Below, in pieces: positions 1 to 6,562 of a DNA stretch of 37,833 nucleotides (its first letter is position 1; each line of letters starts with the position of its first letter). The position numbers and the translations under genes are program-made. The notes beneath the pieces are model-generated. The model made no database searches, had not been told where the DNA came from, and worked only from the letters and a program-made list of their open reading frames with translations. The DNA lies in contig NZ_JAMXRZ010000030.1 of assembly GCF_024124375.1 (NCBI RefSeq), positions 1 to 37,833 on the forward strand. The letters are read 5' to 3'. The stretch comes from Klenkia sp. PcliD-1-E. GTDB taxonomy: Bacteria; Actinomycetota; Actinomycetes; Mycobacteriales; Geodermatophilaceae.

Positions 1-49
1 GCGGGGCGAGCTCGAGCTGGGCGGGCGAGAGCACCCGGACCGCGCCCAT
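1..49 (-). CDS. start of an unidentified gene (partial, cut by window edge)
   Basis: Only the first 16 codons are present, reading MGAVRVLSPAQLELAP. Its ATG shares one base with the TGA stop of the DUF6504 gene upstream (TGATG), so the two are almost certainly co-transcribed and translationally coupled. The operon lies behind two LexA boxes, so a DNA-repair or lesion-bypass function is a reasonable guess. The visible residues do not match the start of DnaE2 as I remember it, and I cannot name the family. Confidence 0.55.
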   Translation of the reverse strand, partial: MGAVRVLSPAQLELAP

Positions 50-384
50 CAGTCGTGCACCCGCACGAGCGACCAGCGGTCGGCCGCCGGCTCCCAGCTC
101 AGGTCGAACACCCCGGCGAAGCTGCTGCGCGACCGGCCGGTGCGCACCGCCTCGACCCGCCACACCTGCCGGCCCGGGCCCGCCGCCCCGACGTCCCGCC
201 CGGCACCGATCCCGACCTGGTGGTCGACCTCGTCCTCGACCCGGTGCTCGACCCGGTGCTCGACCACCTGCCCGACGTCGTACCGGCCCCGACCGAGGCC
301 CTCGCCCCGCCAGAACCGCAGCGGGCCCGCGGGCCCGCACTCCACCTGCACCCGCTCCCCCGCTCCCACCAGCACCTGGACCAT
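49..384 (-). CDS. DUF6504 family protein, probably in an SOS-regulated operon
   Basis: A 111-residue protein. The pattern of a short beta-rich N-terminus, an RYDVGQVVEH segment, a QVWRVEA segment and a C-terminal W-x-LVRVHD resembles the DUF6504 family, small actinobacterial proteins often found beside error-prone polymerase genes (recalled, function unknown). I chose the ATG at 384 because a GGGGGAGG Shine-Dalgarno lies about 7 nt upstream; the frame stays open to an ATG at 504, but that would run through one LexA box and has no ribosome site. The next gene starts inside its stop codon. An internal 12-bp tandem repeat (229-264) gives the charged stretch VEHRVEHRVEDEV, which looks like a local expansion. 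Confidence 0.7.
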   Translation of the reverse strand: MVQVLVGAGERVQVECGPAGPLRFWRGEGLGRGRYDVGQVVEHRVEHRVEDEVDHQVGIGAGRDVGAAGPGRQVWRVEAVRTGRSRSSFAGVFDLSWEPAADRWSLVRVHD

Positions 385-421
385 CGCCGCCTCCCCCTCG
401 CCCCGGGACCCCTCCCGTTTT

Positions 422-437
422 TCGAACACACGTTCTA
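422..437 (-). promoter_or_regulatory. LexA/SOS box 1
   Basis: TCGAACACACGTTCTA matches the actinobacterial LexA consensus TCGAAC-N4-GTTCGA at 11 of 12 fixed positions. It lies 37 bp upstream of the chosen start of the DUF6504 gene, a normal place for an operator. Confidence 0.8.
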
Positions 438-482
438 ACACGTCCAGGACACCACGGACACCGGGACCCGTCAACCGGGACG

Positions 483-498
483 TCGAACACGTGTTCGT
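483..498 (-). promoter_or_regulatory. LexA/SOS box 2
   Basis: TCGAACACGTGTTCGT also matches TCGAAC-N4-GTTCGA at 11 of 12 fixed positions. It is 61 bp from box 1, upstream of the same operon. Two boxes suggest tight repression. It is also about 100 bp upstream of the divergent gene at 600, so that gene could be affected too. Confidence 0.75.
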
Positions 499-587
499 CT
501 GCATGCGCGGAGCACACCACGGACCACCGACAGTTCCGGACCACCCGGGTCCGGGGCCGCAGACCGTCGTCCGGCGGGCAGAGGCCC

Positions 588-593
588 TACGGT
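588..593 (+). promoter_or_regulatory. -10 box TACGGT, leaderless promoter
   Basis: TACGGT is followed by 6 nt and then the GTG start at 600. There is no Shine-Dalgarno, so the transcript probably begins at the start codon. No convincing -35 is visible. Confidence 0.5.
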
Positions 594-599
594 GCCGCC

Positions 600-1331
600 G
601 TGAGCATCGACGCCCTGCAGGTGCTGGACCGCGAGACCGCGGCCCTGGCGACCGCCCTCGTCGCGGCCCGCGACGGCGGCAGGCTCGACGCCCCCGTCCA
701 CGGTTGCCCCGACTGGTCGCTGGCCGACCTGGGCCGGCACACCGGCGGGGTGCACCGCTGGGCCGCCGCCGCCCTGGTCACCGACCGGCCACCGGCCGAG
801 CCCACCGGCCCGGCGGAGGACGACCTCGTCCCCGGCTGGTACGCCGAGGGCGCGGCCGAGCTGCGCCGCGCCCTGGTGGCCACCCCGCCCGGCACGGCCT
901 GCTGGACCTTCGACCGCGCCGACCGCACCGCGGGGTTCTGGCGCCGCCGCCAGGCCCACGAGGCTGCGCTGCACCGGTGGGACGCCGAGAGCGCACTGCA
1001 CCCCCAGGGCACGGCCGGCCCCCGCATCGACAGCGCCACCGCGCTGGACGGCGTCGACGAGGTGCTCACCGTGTTCCTCCCCCGCCAGGTCCGGCTGGGC
1101 CGCTGCCCCGACGTCCCGGGGTGGGTCGGGGTGGTCCCCGACGAGGACGGCCGGTCCCGCGCGGTGAGCACCGCCGGACGGACCGGCGCACCGGTCGGGC
1201 AGGTCGCCGGGTCGGCCGAGGCGCTGCTCCTGCTGTTGTGGCGGCGGATCGCGCTCGACGACCACCGCCTGGTCGTCACCGGCGACGTCGGCGCCGTCCG
1301 CGCGCTGCTGGACCGGCCGCTGACTCCCTGA
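600..1331 (+). CDS. mycothiol-dependent maleylpyruvate isomerase family protein (DinB fold)
   Basis: A 243-residue protein of the MDMPI/DinB superfamily, which in actinobacteria uses mycothiol as cofactor for isomerisation or S-transfer reactions. The metal triad is visible: His52 in GGVHRW, and Glu121 and His125 in the HEAALHRWDAE segment, with the E-x3-H spacing of the family. The C-terminal half (about 150-243) looks like the usual MDMPI C-terminal domain. The substrate cannot be told from sequence: the family also contains mycothiol transferases and uncharacterised paralogues, and no gentisate or aromatic-catabolism genes lie nearby. GTG at 600 is chosen because a -10 box ends 6 nt before it. 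Confidence 0.8.
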   Translation: MSIDALQVLDRETAALATALVAARDGGRLDAPVHGCPDWSLADLGRHTGGVHRWAAAALVTDRPPAEPTGPAEDDLVPGWYAEGAAELRRALVATPPGTACWTFDRADRTAGFWRRRQAHEAALHRWDAESALHPQGTAGPRIDSATALDGVDEVLTVFLPRQVRLGRCPDVPGWVGVVPDEDGRSRAVSTAGRTGAPVGQVAGSAEALLLLLWRRIALDDHRLVVTGDVGAVRALLDRPLTP

Positions 1332-1367
1332 CCGGGTCGGCGGGTGCGCTGGCCCTCGACCCCGGGA

Positions 1368-1691
1368 CCAGCTGTCCTCCGGCAGGTCGGGGTCGGGCTC
1401 GACCGGGCCGGGCCCGGTGTCCTCGGGCTCCCGGGGCCACGGCTCGACCGCCCGCCGGGCGGCGGCGGCGAGGGGGTCGCGTCGAGCTCGGTGCGGGTCT
1501 CGGGGATCCCGAGCCCGGGCGCCAGGACGACGACCAGCAGGCCGGCCGCCGGAGACGTGCTCGGGCAGGTCCTCGGCCGCCGACCGCGTGGTGACGACCA
1601 GGTCGAGGGAGACGCCCGTCGAGCACACCTGCACCCCGGTCAGGGCGACCGCGACGCCGTCGGTGCGTGCGAGCAGCGCAGCGACCGGCAC
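1368..1691 (-). pseudogene. frameshifted remnant of an actinobacterial conserved hypothetical gene
   Basis: Three fragments in shifted frames line up with one protein family that I recall as a common ~200-residue actinobacterial hypothetical (unnamed here). The first reads VPVAALLARTDGVAVALTGV and onward (1691 to about 1545). The second, in another frame, reads GLGIPETRTELDA (about 1520-1480). The third, back in the first frame, reads LAAAARRAVEPWPREPE and onward (about 1481-1368). Family members have these three blocks in this order, but with about 80 more residues between the first two, so the remnant carries an internal deletion plus frameshifts. A sequencing error could explain a shift but not the missing middle. 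No intact gene is seen elsewhere in 1332-1826; I see nothing recognisable in 1692-1826. Confidence 0.5.
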
Positions 1692-1826
1692 CCCGACGGG
1701 ACCGCGTCGTCCGGGGCCCGCCACACCGGGCGCTGCCCGTCCGCGTCGGCACCGCCGACGCTCCGGGACCACGTGCGGCGCACCCTGCCCGTGGGCGCCG
1801 GGGGCGCCCACCCCGACCCGGGCCGC

Positions 1827-3020
1827 TCACCGGCGTCGACCCGCCCGGACGGCGAAGGCGTCGAGCGCGGCGAGGACATCCCCCGCCTGCCACATCCGGT
1901 TGCGGCGCCTGCCGGTGAACTCGGTGACCACCCCGGCCGCCTCCAGCGGCGCCAGGGCGCGCGGCACGTTCTGGGCGGGGACGCCCAGTTCGCGGACGAC
2001 GACGCCGGCGTCGACCACGGGCTGGCGGACGAGCAGGTCGGCCAGCCGCCACGCCGCCGCGTCGGCCCGGGCCCGGACGGTGTCGGCCCACCCGGCCCGG
2101 ATGTCCCGGAGCTCCTGCACGAGCTGTGCCGCGTGGGTGATCGCGGCCAGCGTGCCGCCGGTGAACGCCTCGACGACGGGCTCGAGCTCGCCGCGGCGGT
2201 AGGCGGTCAGCGCGTCGAAGTACCCCTCGACGTCGACCAGCAGCCCGGCCGACACCGGCACGGTGACCGCCCGGGTGACCCCGTGGTGGCGCAGGAGCGA
2301 GTGCACCAGCGCCCGACCCGTGCGGCCGTTGCCGTCCGGGAAGGGGTGGATGGTCTCGAACTGCGCATGCGTGACCGCCGCCAGCACCAGGGGCGCCACG
2401 TCCGTGCGGACGGCGAAGCGGACGAGGTCGGCCACCAGCCCCGGCACGTCGTCCGCGACCGGGGCCACGTACTCGGCCTCGTGGGGACCGTAGGACGTGC
2501 CCCCCACCCACACCTGCTCGTCCCGCCAGCGTCCGGCGATGGCCGGCTCGGTGTCCCCCAGCAGGGCCTCGTGCATCGCGAGCACGGCGCCGGGCGTCGG
2601 CTCGTCGGAGAGGTCGAGGGCCGCCTGCATCGCGGCGACGTTGCCCACCACCGCCTCGGCGTTGCGCGTGGACGGTGACCCGATCGCGGCGACGGCGATC
2701 GCCCGTGCCCCGGAGGTCAGCTGCTCGATGCGCGAGGAGGACGCCGACTCGGTGCGGAGCAGGACCGCGGCGAACGGGGCGACCTCCGCCCCCATCCGGG
2801 TGTCGAAGCGGGCGATCTCCGCGGCCGCGTCCTCCGCGGCGCGGAGCACGCCGGCCCCGACCACCGGGACCCGGTCGGCGATCGTCGGCACGACCGCTGC
2901 CCGGTACGGCCCGGCGTGCCGCAGCCGGACCGCGCGGGGTACGACGTCGTCGGGCAGCCCGGCACGCCACGGCAGCTCGCGGCTGCCGATGGCGGGCCAG
3001 CCCGCACCATCTGCGAACAT
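1827..3020 (-). CDS. Fic family protein (probable AMPylating enzyme)
   Basis: A 397-residue protein. The Fic core motif HPFPDGNGRTGR is complete, with the catalytic His, the acidic Mg-binding residue and the anion-hole GNGR, so it should be able to transfer AMP (or another phosphate-containing group) to a protein target. An N-terminal segment reads SSSRIEQL, the place and shape of the class II inhibitory helix (S/T-x3-E-G/N) whose Glu blocks ATP; here Gln follows the Glu instead of Gly or Asn. The C-terminal 80 residues look like a winged-helix domain, as in many chromosomal Fic proteins. No separate antitoxin gene adjoins it, which fits self-inhibition. Its target is unknown. The start codon overlaps the first element of the promoter repeat array. 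Confidence 0.9.
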   Translation of the reverse strand: MFADGAGWPAIGSRELPWRAGLPDDVVPRAVRLRHAGPYRAAVVPTIADRVPVVGAGVLRAAEDAAAEIARFDTRMGAEVAPFAAVLLRTESASSSRIEQLTSGARAIAVAAIGSPSTRNAEAVVGNVAAMQAALDLSDEPTPGAVLAMHEALLGDTEPAIAGRWRDEQVWVGGTSYGPHEAEYVAPVADDVPGLVADLVRFAVRTDVAPLVLAAVTHAQFETIHPFPDGNGRTGRALVHSLLRHHGVTRAVTVPVSAGLLVDVEGYFDALTAYRRGELEPVVEAFTGGTLAAITHAAQLVQELRDIRAGWADTVRARADAAAWRLADLLVRQPVVDAGVVVRELGVPAQNVPRALAPLEAAGVVTEFTGRRRNRMWQAGDVLAALDAFAVRAGRRR

Positions 3021-3089
3021 GCGCTGATCTCATTCGCACTTGTGCCACACGTGCGAACAACGGCCGGCCGGGTTCGCACCCGGGTGCGA
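3011..3089. promoter_or_regulatory. array of alternating GTGCGAAC half-sites between fic and ybaK
   Basis: Four copies of an octamer related to GTGCGAAC occur exactly every 20 bp in alternating orientation: CTGCGAAC at 3011-3018, ATTCGCAC (reverse) at 3032-3039, GTGCGAAC at 3051-3058, and GTTCGCAC (reverse) at 3072-3079. The last overlaps a perfect 16-bp palindrome TCGCACCCGGGTGCGA at 3074-3089. The array covers the whole divergent promoter region and reaches the fic start codon. This geometry suggests cooperative binding of a dimeric repressor; which protein binds is not shown. Confidence 0.55.
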
Positions 3090-3100
3090 CGATCGGGCGC

Positions 3101-3583
3101 GTGACGTCGACCGGGCACCCGATGGTGGCCCACGTGCAGCAGGTCCTGCGGGACGCCGGGGTGACCGGCGAGGTGGTGCACCTGGCCGGCAGCGCCCGCA
3201 CCGCGCAGGAGGCCGCCGACGCCCTCGGCGTCGAGGTGGGCGCCATCGCCAGCAGCCTGGTGTTCGAGGTCGACGGCAACCCGGTGCTGGTGCTCACCAG
3301 CGGAGCGCACCGCGTGGACACCGCGAAGGTCGCGGGCCTGCTCGGCGTCCCCGAGCTGACCAAGGCGTCGGCGGCCTTCGTCCGCGAGCACACCGGGCAG
3401 GCCATCGGCGGGGTCGCCCCGGTCGGGCACCCCGAGCCGATCGGCACGCTGGTCGACATCACCCTCGCCCGCTTCCCGCAGGTGTGGGCCGCGGCCGGGC
3501 ACCCGCACGCGGTCTTCCCCACCAGCTACGACGAGCTGCTGCGGATCACCGCCGGCACCGCGGCCGAGGTCGACGGCGACTGA
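3101..3583 (+). CDS. YbaK/EbsC-type aminoacyl-tRNA deacylase
   Basis: A 160-residue protein of the YbaK/ProX superfamily, which hydrolyses mischarged aminoacyl-tRNAs such as Cys-tRNA(Pro). Family blocks are visible: SSLVFEVDGNPVLVLTSG, HRVDTAKVA, and IGGVAPVGHPEPIGTLVD, followed by HPHAVFPTSYDEL. The Lys that is essential in H. influenzae YbaK (V-x-K-S/T-L-V) is replaced by Ser51 here (AIASSLVF). Many actinobacterial homologues seem to share this change, so substrate or mechanism may differ from true YbaK. The start could be GTG 3101 or ATG 3122, in the same frame; neither has a strong ribosome site. Confidence 0.8.
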   Translation: MTSTGHPMVAHVQQVLRDAGVTGEVVHLAGSARTAQEAADALGVEVGAIASSLVFEVDGNPVLVLTSGAHRVDTAKVAGLLGVPELTKASAAFVREHTGQAIGGVAPVGHPEPIGTLVDITLARFPQVWAAAGHPHAVFPTSYDELLRITAGTAAEVDGD

Positions 3584-3585
3584 CC

Positions 3586-3604
3586 GCGCCGGGCACCCCG
3601 GCGC
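3586..3604. terminator. GC hairpin after ybaK-like gene
   Basis: A perfect 8-bp stem (GCGCCGGG / CCCGGCGC) with a 3-nt loop lies 3 bp after the stop. No T-run follows, so it may be a terminator or only an RNA-stabilising hairpin. Confidence 0.4.
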
Positions 3605-3607
3605 AGT

Positions 3608-3643
3608 GGGAGGATCGATCCCATGCCGGAGCCCGCAGCATGA
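3608..3643 (+). promoter_or_regulatory. ribosome site with six-codon leader ORF overlapping the GNAT start
   Basis: A good Shine-Dalgarno (GGGAGGA, 3608-3614) is spaced for the ATG at 3623, not for the GNAT start at 3640. The ATG at 3623 opens a six-codon ORF, MPEPAA, whose TGA overlaps the GNAT ATG as ATGA. Translation of the GNAT is therefore probably coupled to this leader peptide. Confidence 0.5.
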
Positions 3644-4203
3644 CCGCCCCGACCACCCGGGTGACCGAGCTGCCCACCACCTGGATGCGCGAGCACCTGC
3701 ACGAGGCGCTGGCCATCTACGGGCGGGCGATGGGCTACGGCGACTCCGTCGTCGCCGGCCGGTACGGCTACGCGGTGCAGCACACCGAGCGGCAGGGGTT
3801 CCGCGCCGTCGGCGCCTTCGCCTCCGGGCCGGACGGCGAGCACCTGGTCGGGTTCGGCTACGGCTACCTCGTCGCGCCGGGCCAGTGGTGGCACGACCAG
3901 GTCCGGCACGCGCTGGACCGGCGGACCGCCAAGCGCTGGCTCCCCGGCGGCTTCGAGGTCTGCGAGCTGCACGTGGACCCCGACCACCAGAGCCAGGGCC
4001 TGGGCCGCCAGCTGCTGCACGCCCTGGTCCGCGACCTGCCCTACCCGGCGGCGCTGCTGTCCACCCCGGACGCGGACACCAAGGCCTTCCGGCTCTACCG
4101 CGCCGACGGCTTCGTCGACCTGGCCCGCAACCACCACTTCCCAGGGGACGCCCGGCCCTTCGCCATCCTCGGTGCCCGTCTCCCGCTCGGGACGCAGGCC
4201 TAG
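3640..4203 (+). CDS. GNAT family N-acetyltransferase
   Basis: A 187-residue acetyltransferase. The acetyl-CoA binding motif A is clear: CELHVDPDHQSQGLGRQLLH, with Q-x-x-G-L-G making the pyrophosphate loop, followed by a motif B-like AFRLYRADGFVDLAR. The N-terminal half, with EALAIYGRAMGYG and a Trp/Tyr-rich middle, resembles GNATs of unknown substrate in actinobacteria. The substrate cannot be predicted. Its TAG stop shares one base with the GTG of the oxidoreductase that follows, so it is the first gene of the carotenoid operon or is at least coupled to it. A six-codon leader ORF overlaps its ATG. Confidence 0.85.
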   Translation: MTAPTTRVTELPTTWMREHLHEALAIYGRAMGYGDSVVAGRYGYAVQHTERQGFRAVGAFASGPDGEHLVGFGYGYLVAPGQWWHDQVRHALDRRTAKRWLPGGFEVCELHVDPDHQSQGLGRQLLHALVRDLPYPAALLSTPDADTKAFRLYRADGFVDLARNHHFPGDARPFAILGARLPLGTQA

Positions 4204-5804
4204 TGGCCGACGTCGTCGTCGTCGGCTCCGGGCACAACGGCCTGGTCGCCGCCTGCCACCTGGCCGTCGCGGGTCTGGACGTCGAGGTCGTGGAGGCCGA
4301 CGACGTGCTGGGCGGCGCCGTCTCCACCGTCGAGCGCTGGCCCGGGGTGCGGGTCGACCGCGGTTCCAGCGCGCACGTCATCGTCCGGCACTCCGGTGTC
4401 GTCGAGGAGCTGGACCTCGCCGCGCACGGCCTGCGCTACGTCGACTGCGACCCGTGGGGTTTCGCCCCCGCCCCCGACCCGGGCAGCGACGGCCCGGACG
4501 GGCGGCCGCTGGTCTTCTCCGTCGACCTCGACGCCACCTGCGCCTCGATCGAGGCCGCCTGCGGGCCGGCCGACGCGGCCGCCTACCGCCGGTTCGTCGA
4601 GGTGTGGGGCCCGCGCAGCGAGCGGGTCGTGCGGGCCTTCGGCGACCGCCCCAGTCCCGGCCGGCTGGCCCGGCACCTGTGGCCGCTGGGGGCGCCGGCG
4701 AAGGGCCGGCCCCGGGTGTCCGGCGGCGACCTGGCCACCGAGTTCCTCGGCTCGGGCGACGCGCTGCTGGACCGCTGGTTCACCAGCGAGCGGCTCAAGG
4801 CGGCGCTGGCGTGGTTCGGCGCGCAGTCCGGACCCCCGATGTCCGAGCCCGGGACGGCGGCGATGGTCGGCTGGGCGGCGCTGCTGCACACCACCCCGCC
4901 CGGCCACCCGGTCGGTGGCTCGGGCGGGCTGACCGCGGCGCTGCGGCGCAAGCTCGAGGCGCACGGCGGCCGGGTCACCCTCGGCGACGGCGCCGCCTCC
5001 CTGCTGGTCGAGGACGGCCGGGTGGCCGGCGTCGTCACCGGGTCCGGGCGGCGGATCCCGGCGACCACGGTGGTGGCCGCCTGCCACGTGGGCGCCACCC
5101 GGGCCATCGCCGGCGAGCACGCCCCGCCCGCGCTGCGCGATGCCGACCCGCCGCTGGGCAACGGCTTCGGCCTGGTGCTGCGCTGCCTCACCGAGGCCCT
5201 GCCGACCTACCCCGGTGTCGACCCGGCCGACTCGTTGCAGGGACTGCAACTGCTCTGCACCGACCGCGCCGTGCTCGCCCGGGCGCACGGCGACTGGCTG
5301 GCCGGCGACCTGCCGCGCGAGCCGGTGCCGCTGGCGATGAGCTTCTCGGCCAGCGACGACACCCTGGCCCCGCCCGGCCAGCACGTGGTGACGATCTGGG
5401 GCCAGTGGTACCCCTACGAGCTGCGTGACGGCCGGCGGTGGGAGGACCTCGCCGAGGCCGAGGCGGCCCGGCTGGTCGCCGCCGTCGACCGGTTCGCCCC
5501 CGGTTTCGCCGACTCGGTGCAGCGGCTGTACGTCCAGACCCCCCTGCTGCTGGAGCAGGAGCTCCGGCTGCCACGGGGCAACGTCATGCACGTGGAGATG
5601 TCCCTGTCCTCGATGTTCGCCTTCCGGCCCACCCCGGCGCTGTCCGGCCACCGGGTGCCCGGCCTGCCCGGCCTCTACCTGGCCGGTGCCTCCACCCACC
5701 CCGGCGGCGGGGTCAGCGGCAACAGCGGCCGGACGGCGGCCCGGGTGGTGCTGGCCGACCGGGGTGGCCGGACGGCGGCGCTGCGCCGCCTGCTCCGGCG
5801 GTGA
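4203..5804 (+). CDS. CrtO/CrtD-like FAD-dependent carotenoid oxidoreductase
   Basis: A 533-residue flavoprotein. The N-terminal dinucleotide-binding motif reads VVVVGSGHNGLVAA, then VVEADDVLGGAVST; the GxGHNGL form is typical of CrtO ketolases and related phytoene-desaturase-superfamily enzymes. The C-terminal FAD motif is LYLAGASTHPGGGVSGNSG. In this superfamily enzymes desaturate, isomerise or ketolate polyenes. The two downstream genes are CruF-like and CruG-like, which argues for a late carotenoid step such as 3,4-desaturation (CrtD role) or 4-ketolation (CrtO role). I cannot choose between them. A non-carotenoid substrate is less likely given the operon. The GTG start overlaps the GNAT stop; the stop overlaps the cruF start as GTGA. 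Confidence 0.8.
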   Translation: MADVVVVGSGHNGLVAACHLAVAGLDVEVVEADDVLGGAVSTVERWPGVRVDRGSSAHVIVRHSGVVEELDLAAHGLRYVDCDPWGFAPAPDPGSDGPDGRPLVFSVDLDATCASIEAACGPADAAAYRRFVEVWGPRSERVVRAFGDRPSPGRLARHLWPLGAPAKGRPRVSGGDLATEFLGSGDALLDRWFTSERLKAALAWFGAQSGPPMSEPGTAAMVGWAALLHTTPPGHPVGGSGGLTAALRRKLEAHGGRVTLGDGAASLLVEDGRVAGVVTGSGRRIPATTVVAACHVGATRAIAGEHAPPALRDADPPLGNGFGLVLRCLTEALPTYPGVDPADSLQGLQLLCTDRAVLARAHGDWLAGDLPREPVPLAMSFSASDDTLAPPGQHVVTIWGQWYPYELRDGRRWEDLAEAEAARLVAAVDRFAPGFADSVQRLYVQTPLLLEQELRLPRGNVMHVEMSLSSMFAFRPTPALSGHRVPGLPGLYLAGASTHPGGGVSGNSGRTAARVVLADRGGRTAALRRLLRR

Positions 5805-6562
5805 CCAGGCTGCCGTGGGTGGTCACCGCGGCGCTGCTGGCCACCGCGATCGCCTACCCGCTCACCGCCGGCGACGGCCGGGACGCCGTCAGCTGGGCGA
5901 TCGTGCTGCTGGGCTCCGCGCTGACCCTGGTGCACGCCGGGCTCTCCCGGGGGTGGCGCACCGGGCTGTCGGTCGCCGCGCTCGCCGTCGTCGTCTCCGT
6001 GCTCTTCGAGGCGGTGGGGCTGGCCACCGGGTTCCCCTACGGCAGCTACACCTACAGCGACGCGCTGGGCCCGACGCTGCTCGGCGTCCCGTTCCTGGTG
6101 CCGCTGGCCTGGCTGATGATGGTCTGGCCCAGCTGGCTGCTGGCCCGCCGGCTGGTCCCCGCGCACCGGGTCGGCCGGGTCGCCGTCGCGGCCTACGTCT
6201 TCGCCGCCTGGGACGTCGTGCTGGACCCGCAACTGGTCCAGGCCGGCTACTGGACCTGGGCGCACCCCACCCCGGGGCTGCCCGGCATCGACACCGTGCC
6301 GCTGACCAACCTGGGCGGCTGGCTGCTCGCCGGGCTGGTGCTGATGACGCTGCTGGACCTGCTGGTCGCCCACCGGCCCGCCGCGCTGCCCGACCACGCC
6401 CCGCTGGTGGCGCTGGCCTGGATGGTGCTGGGCGGCGCCCTGGCCCACGCCGGGTGGCTGGGCCTGCCCGGCTCTGCGGTGTGGGGCGTGCTGCTGAGCG
6501 TGCCGGTGCTGGCCGCCCTCGGTCTCCGCGGCCGACGCCGCCCGGCCGCGGCCCTCGGGTGA
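5801..6562 (+). CDS. cruF: CruF-like carotenoid 1',2'-hydratase, integral membrane
   Basis: A 253-residue membrane protein with about seven hydrophobic segments. The conserved block EAVGLATGFPYGSYTYSD, and WDVVLDPQLVQAGYWTW further on, are characteristic of the DUF422/CruF family, which adds water across the C1',2' double bond of an acyclic carotenoid end (Deinococcus, cyanobacteria) or of bisanhydrobacterioruberin (haloarchaea). It lies between a carotenoid oxidoreductase and a CruG-like glycosyltransferase with GTGA overlaps on both sides, which supports hydration followed by glycosylation of the new hydroxyl. No C50 elongase or lycopene cyclase is present in the window, so whether the substrate is C40 or C50 stays open. 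Confidence 0.85.
   Translation: MTRLPWVVTAALLATAIAYPLTAGDGRDAVSWAIVLLGSALTLVHAGLSRGWRTGLSVAALAVVVSVLFEAVGLATGFPYGSYTYSDALGPTLLGVPFLVPLAWLMMVWPSWLLARRLVPAHRVGRVAVAAYVFAAWDVVLDPQLVQAGYWTWAHPTPGLPGIDTVPLTNLGGWLLAGLVLMTLLDLLVAHRPAALPDHAPLVALAWMVLGGALAHAGWLGLPGSAVWGVLLSVPVLAALGLRGRRRPAAALG

Noticed and set aside
385-504. N-terminal extension of the DUF6504 gene to ATG 504
   Set aside because: It would run through LexA box 1, lacks a ribosome site, and the family start fits ATG 384.
1276-3522. Very long open frames opposite or across real genes (also 471-1811, 11421-13886, 15264-17423, 24564-27200)
   Set aside because: They are Arg/Pro/Gly-rich shadow frames typical of high-GC DNA, with no family motifs; real genes with intact motifs occupy the same DNA. 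Only the part at 1368-1691 shows family resemblance, and that is reported as a pseudogene.
4203-5804. A second phytoene desaturase (CrtI)
   Set aside because: The GSGHNGL motif and HPGGGVSGNSG C-terminus fit the CrtO-like branch, and a clear CrtI is present at 18550-20016.
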